Part shown: piece after piece, positions 63,601 to 64,000 of the stretch
Layout: the number at the start of each line of letters is the position of its first letter
Numbering within the stretch: the stretch's first letter is position 1
DNA from: Hephaestia caeni
Lineage (GTDB): Bacteria > Pseudomonadota > Alphaproteobacteria > Sphingomonadales > Sphingomonadaceae
Assembly: GCF_003550065.1 (NCBI RefSeq)
Contig: NZ_QXDC01000002.1
Span: 496,001 to 560,000, forward strand
DNA length: 64,000 nt
Reading direction: 5' to 3'
Notes under the pieces: generated by a model
Database searches by the model: none
Told to the model about the DNA's origin: nothing
Seen by the model: the letters and a program-made list of their open reading frames with translations, nothing else
Position numbers and translations under genes: made by a program

Positions 63601-64000
63601 CGCGCACCGTATTGTTGGCGAGACTGATCGTTTTGGCGCCAAGGCTGAGGCTTCCCGCGCTGCCGCAGAGCGCGCTGGTCGCGCAGCCGTCGGCGGCATT
63701 GCCGTTGTTGGCGAGACGGACGTTGCCCGCTTCGATCCGCACGGCCGAACCGGCGGCAGCCTGTGCGTCAGCCGCAAGGCTGGCGGTGTCGAGCACCAGG
63801 TCGTTGAACCTGTGCGTGCCGGCCGCGAACCGGATCGAGCCCGGCGAGCGCACCGTCAGCCGCTCGGCCGCGCCGAGCTTGGCCGCAAGGACCGTGCCGA
63901 TCACGCCGGCTTCGCCCGAAGCGTCAGCGCTGCCGGCGAAGTGGATGTCCGCGCCCGAGATCGCCGCATATTTCGCGTTGAAGTTGGCGCCGTCGGCGAC
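57683..64000 (-). CDS. Filamentous haemagglutinin-like giant adhesin, 5' end cut by window
   Basis: The frame is open from base 64000 to TAA at 57683, at least 2105 residues; the N-terminus and secretion signal lie beyond the right edge. The sequence is rich in short Gly/Ala/Asp/Asn repeats forming a beta-helix-like fold (for example LAGGDVSVTAGRDVSELTV, GGDLSLAVGRDILAGTADI). Later regions (ARITAGGDIVDLFFQGQNLA) resemble DUF3739 of filamentous haemagglutinins. The C-terminus ends in TPQDAASAIAAQAAQ and a Pro/Asp/Cys-rich tail (DPNTPGDPDCR). Two-partner secretion is expected, but no TpsB-type pore gene is in view. It is followed 47 bases later by the Hint-domain gene. Confidence 0.88.
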   Translation of the reverse strand, partial: VADGANFNAKYAAISGADIHFAGSADASGEAGVIGTVLAAKLGAAERLTVRSPGSIRFAAGTHRFNDLVLDTASLAADAQAAAGSAVRIEAGNVRLANNGNAADGCATSALCGSAGSLSLGAKTISLANNTVRASGFADGVTLAASDGLYVEGKGSFDVGSAALTLNTPFIAERTAAADPRNQTVRPDYTFLTSGAVAISATGANPEAKIEGNAAPGARIAFGTIDDRVQTVWISGSTIRATAGIIDVQSEGNISLVGATLSVPGYEKTFGDEVDPVTVSAGGGTLNLFSANGSIATDAGSALITDTGKGNAGTLNLLAGNGSVTLLAALNPGLAIDPDAEATDGAPAKAALRQGSFTLDSGTGSFDFGGFVESYGTQFGGDVWVRTGAGSLDLAEGRSLKAQSVTLTADGGSITIAGTLDTSGVDVTGMAADAARNAAVNGGDIALWGQNGVTLASTAKVDTHTTGYADTDSRPAKAGDVTIGIGSESATLTIASGATIDVGARRTQAEPGVGRMIPQVITDPATGSPVTIYRYAEPDQGGTVTFRAPVIGSNRDKVALSQRGTILGADSVQLEAFQRYDLEAMADSGLYSGITRGYDGAIRLDFGATGANPFTTDMALADGRSSLVRFIQTFDVSTVDGSSLDGMRLRPGVELASTGSIETASQWNLAAASFSPAQLQAAVDAGVLELIPEISTGSEPRYKVVPGKEGQLLDRFATFLYRTDGGSARGEAPVVTLRAGNDLTINRSISDGFFTFRDKSDVDYINWQLGGGDRTWQPALQFSCGGASGSCSNIASYGTGANPGASSTLTISLTTAATQGDQYIGAANINSPLSLAGNGADAGGESRNALGFAELFSLLDGDVAMHSSDIRLVAGTGNTLSANPLVVDRALNADVTLQGEYSYRITATGTVAYDGPLQFRLQRAANDPSKISFDIGDTLDLTDTTADLNLLRDDAYTQLNWGSTAGLGADTRAAARLFFEGKGYSFVGNATNPTGIIAPLSEVIAFLQSFEPTYQAGLASGRTGYSVNRTPPIIRYGNANQQTTPNAPNQAFVRTVVRSGDGNIAMAASRDIDLRGGEQVVYRRADGTQVSAPSYFGGSTDAVQFASAAIYTAGVRVAPSDVRGRIVGTDQIVSLTPDSTYLSPIADAVDFIPSPKGISGNMPVLAHGGGDVSLDAGRDVLGRRDEWTQLTGTVGQGYSGGELGATSTDAFGTAGLQSTQPWRTGTIGDDTEIGLAYGYFRSGVGGLAGGDVSVTAGRDVSELTVVLGSTATTTLSDAGKTMLTFGGGDLSLAVGRDILAGTADIAAGSAEIHAGRDIAARGREPIAAETPQYLRVRLADAVVDISAGGSAILASVSALGLDQSQGSGGFYSPAAAFSLSTVETARIAQTAGLGDPKDFGQFPSARSEFGREIDFSQILPPSMALTSLAASVELPQNSPQILYPSAVGQLRILSADSIKGLVIGMDDSDPGQVGGGFSSGQRFFQLPGVTPMTTDVELRLQHNQRITHAGDAQPVRIHTDGSIDRGAIFLPKQARITAGGDIVDLFFQGQNLAAGDTTRIRAEGDVMGTIGSDGSFSYVQSNNFILGGPGAFIVEAGGDIGPFVSSVRAGGADSAGGIRTIGNDYNPWLSDEGASVSVRFGIKGGADYAALRETYLNPENFAKLDGDLFEQVTDSFGNRKPDRTKPIYAPMLADWLRDNDPAAFTEIFGTSSPSGEALASAAYGKTRELYAAFTDIDLLRQQHFLIDTLYFNELSQPARTESPSYLQYVRGYRAVNTLFSPERGYTDNLAPYTTDPSTISEDRPLGVPVRAIVDGKPLKAKRVLTGNMDLRLSTIQTARGGTVSILGPGGDLIAGSVVRTSEQSSRRLTAFTRPGSGASVHETFEGGNLSPISTRFDAIPLGYEGVLTLRGGRINSFTDGDVILNQSRVFSQQSGNITMWSSNGDLAAGQGPKSASNFPPITLRFDQNGLAEVNSAGSVAGAGIGAFQRRPDDLPSDVYLIAPVGLVDAGDAGVRASGRIAVAAAQVVNADNFKAAGAISGVPTTTAQVTVTTPQDAASAIAAQAAQAANTNNQRDQRSLITVDVLGPASDGRCDPNTPGDPDCR

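Noticed and set aside
1..64000. CRISPR arrays, tRNA or rRNA genes
   Set aside because: No regular direct-repeat array, no cloverleaf or rRNA-like sequence was noticed while reading; a dedicated scan could not be run.

Overview
The window reads as a chromosomal segment of a high-G+C alphaproteobacterium, most likely a sphingomonad. This is inferred from a SapC-family protein, a LuxR-type regulator, a DUF3739-type filamentous haemagglutinin, a Hint-domain protein, and Kps-type capsule and type II secretion genes in an alphaproteobacterial style. No rRNA or tRNA gene was recognised.

Layout. 1-3.6 kb: left-edge methyltransferase (cut by the window), an Xre/ParS-RES toxin-antitoxin pair, and a LuxR-type regulator read leftwards. 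4.1-8.8 kb: sugar-nucleotide operon kdsD/kpsF, kdsB, kdsA, manC, manA, supplying CMP-Kdo and GDP-mannose. 9-15.2 kb: accessory segment with a membrane protein, an IS5-type transposase remnant, a GAF-GGDEF-EAL protein, a Fic protein, and an OmpH/SapC pair. 15.4-34.3 kb: ABC-transporter-dependent capsule locus in three transcription units. The rightward unit runs kpsC, kpsS, a GT4 enzyme, kpsM, kpsE, a TPR-GT4 fusion, three methyltransferases and one unrecognised protein. The leftward unit holds two GT4 enzymes, a Wza/KpsD-type exporter and a double-methyltransferase protein. kpsT stands alone, divergent from the leftward unit. 35-40.1 kb: small accessory genes, including two paralogous DNA-binding-domain-only AraC regulators, a SleB-type wall hydrolase and a TacA-TacT module. 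40.2-50.0 kb: a leftward type II secretion operon in the order E F G H I J L M C D K. 50.5-54.1 kb: an intact PstS-like exported protein and a decayed tandem copy of it. 54.2-64 kb: a leftward group of a giant FHA-like adhesin (running off the right edge), a Hint-domain protein and a TPR-sulfotransferase.

How it fits together. The Kdo genes and KpsC/KpsS make the poly-Kdo lipid linker. GDP-mannose and the GT4 enzymes probably build the repeat. The methyltransferases probably decorate or cap it. KpsMT-KpsE-KpsD export it. The T2SS operon sits beside an exported PstS-like protein that is a natural candidate substrate. The adhesin-Hint-sulfotransferase group looks like a second surface system. 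Overall this is a cell-envelope and surface-structure region with toxin-antitoxin modules between the blocks.

The most unusual points are: the adhesin/Hint/sulfotransferase group with a compositional break inside the Hint gene; a KpsC lacking most of its first glycosyltransferase module; the tandem intact/decayed PstS-like pair beside the T2SS; a two-headed methyltransferase with a degenerate first domain; and several perfect palindromes directly upstream of regulators, toxin-like genes and the T2SS/PstS-like pair. All family assignments come from reading motifs by eye, without database searches.
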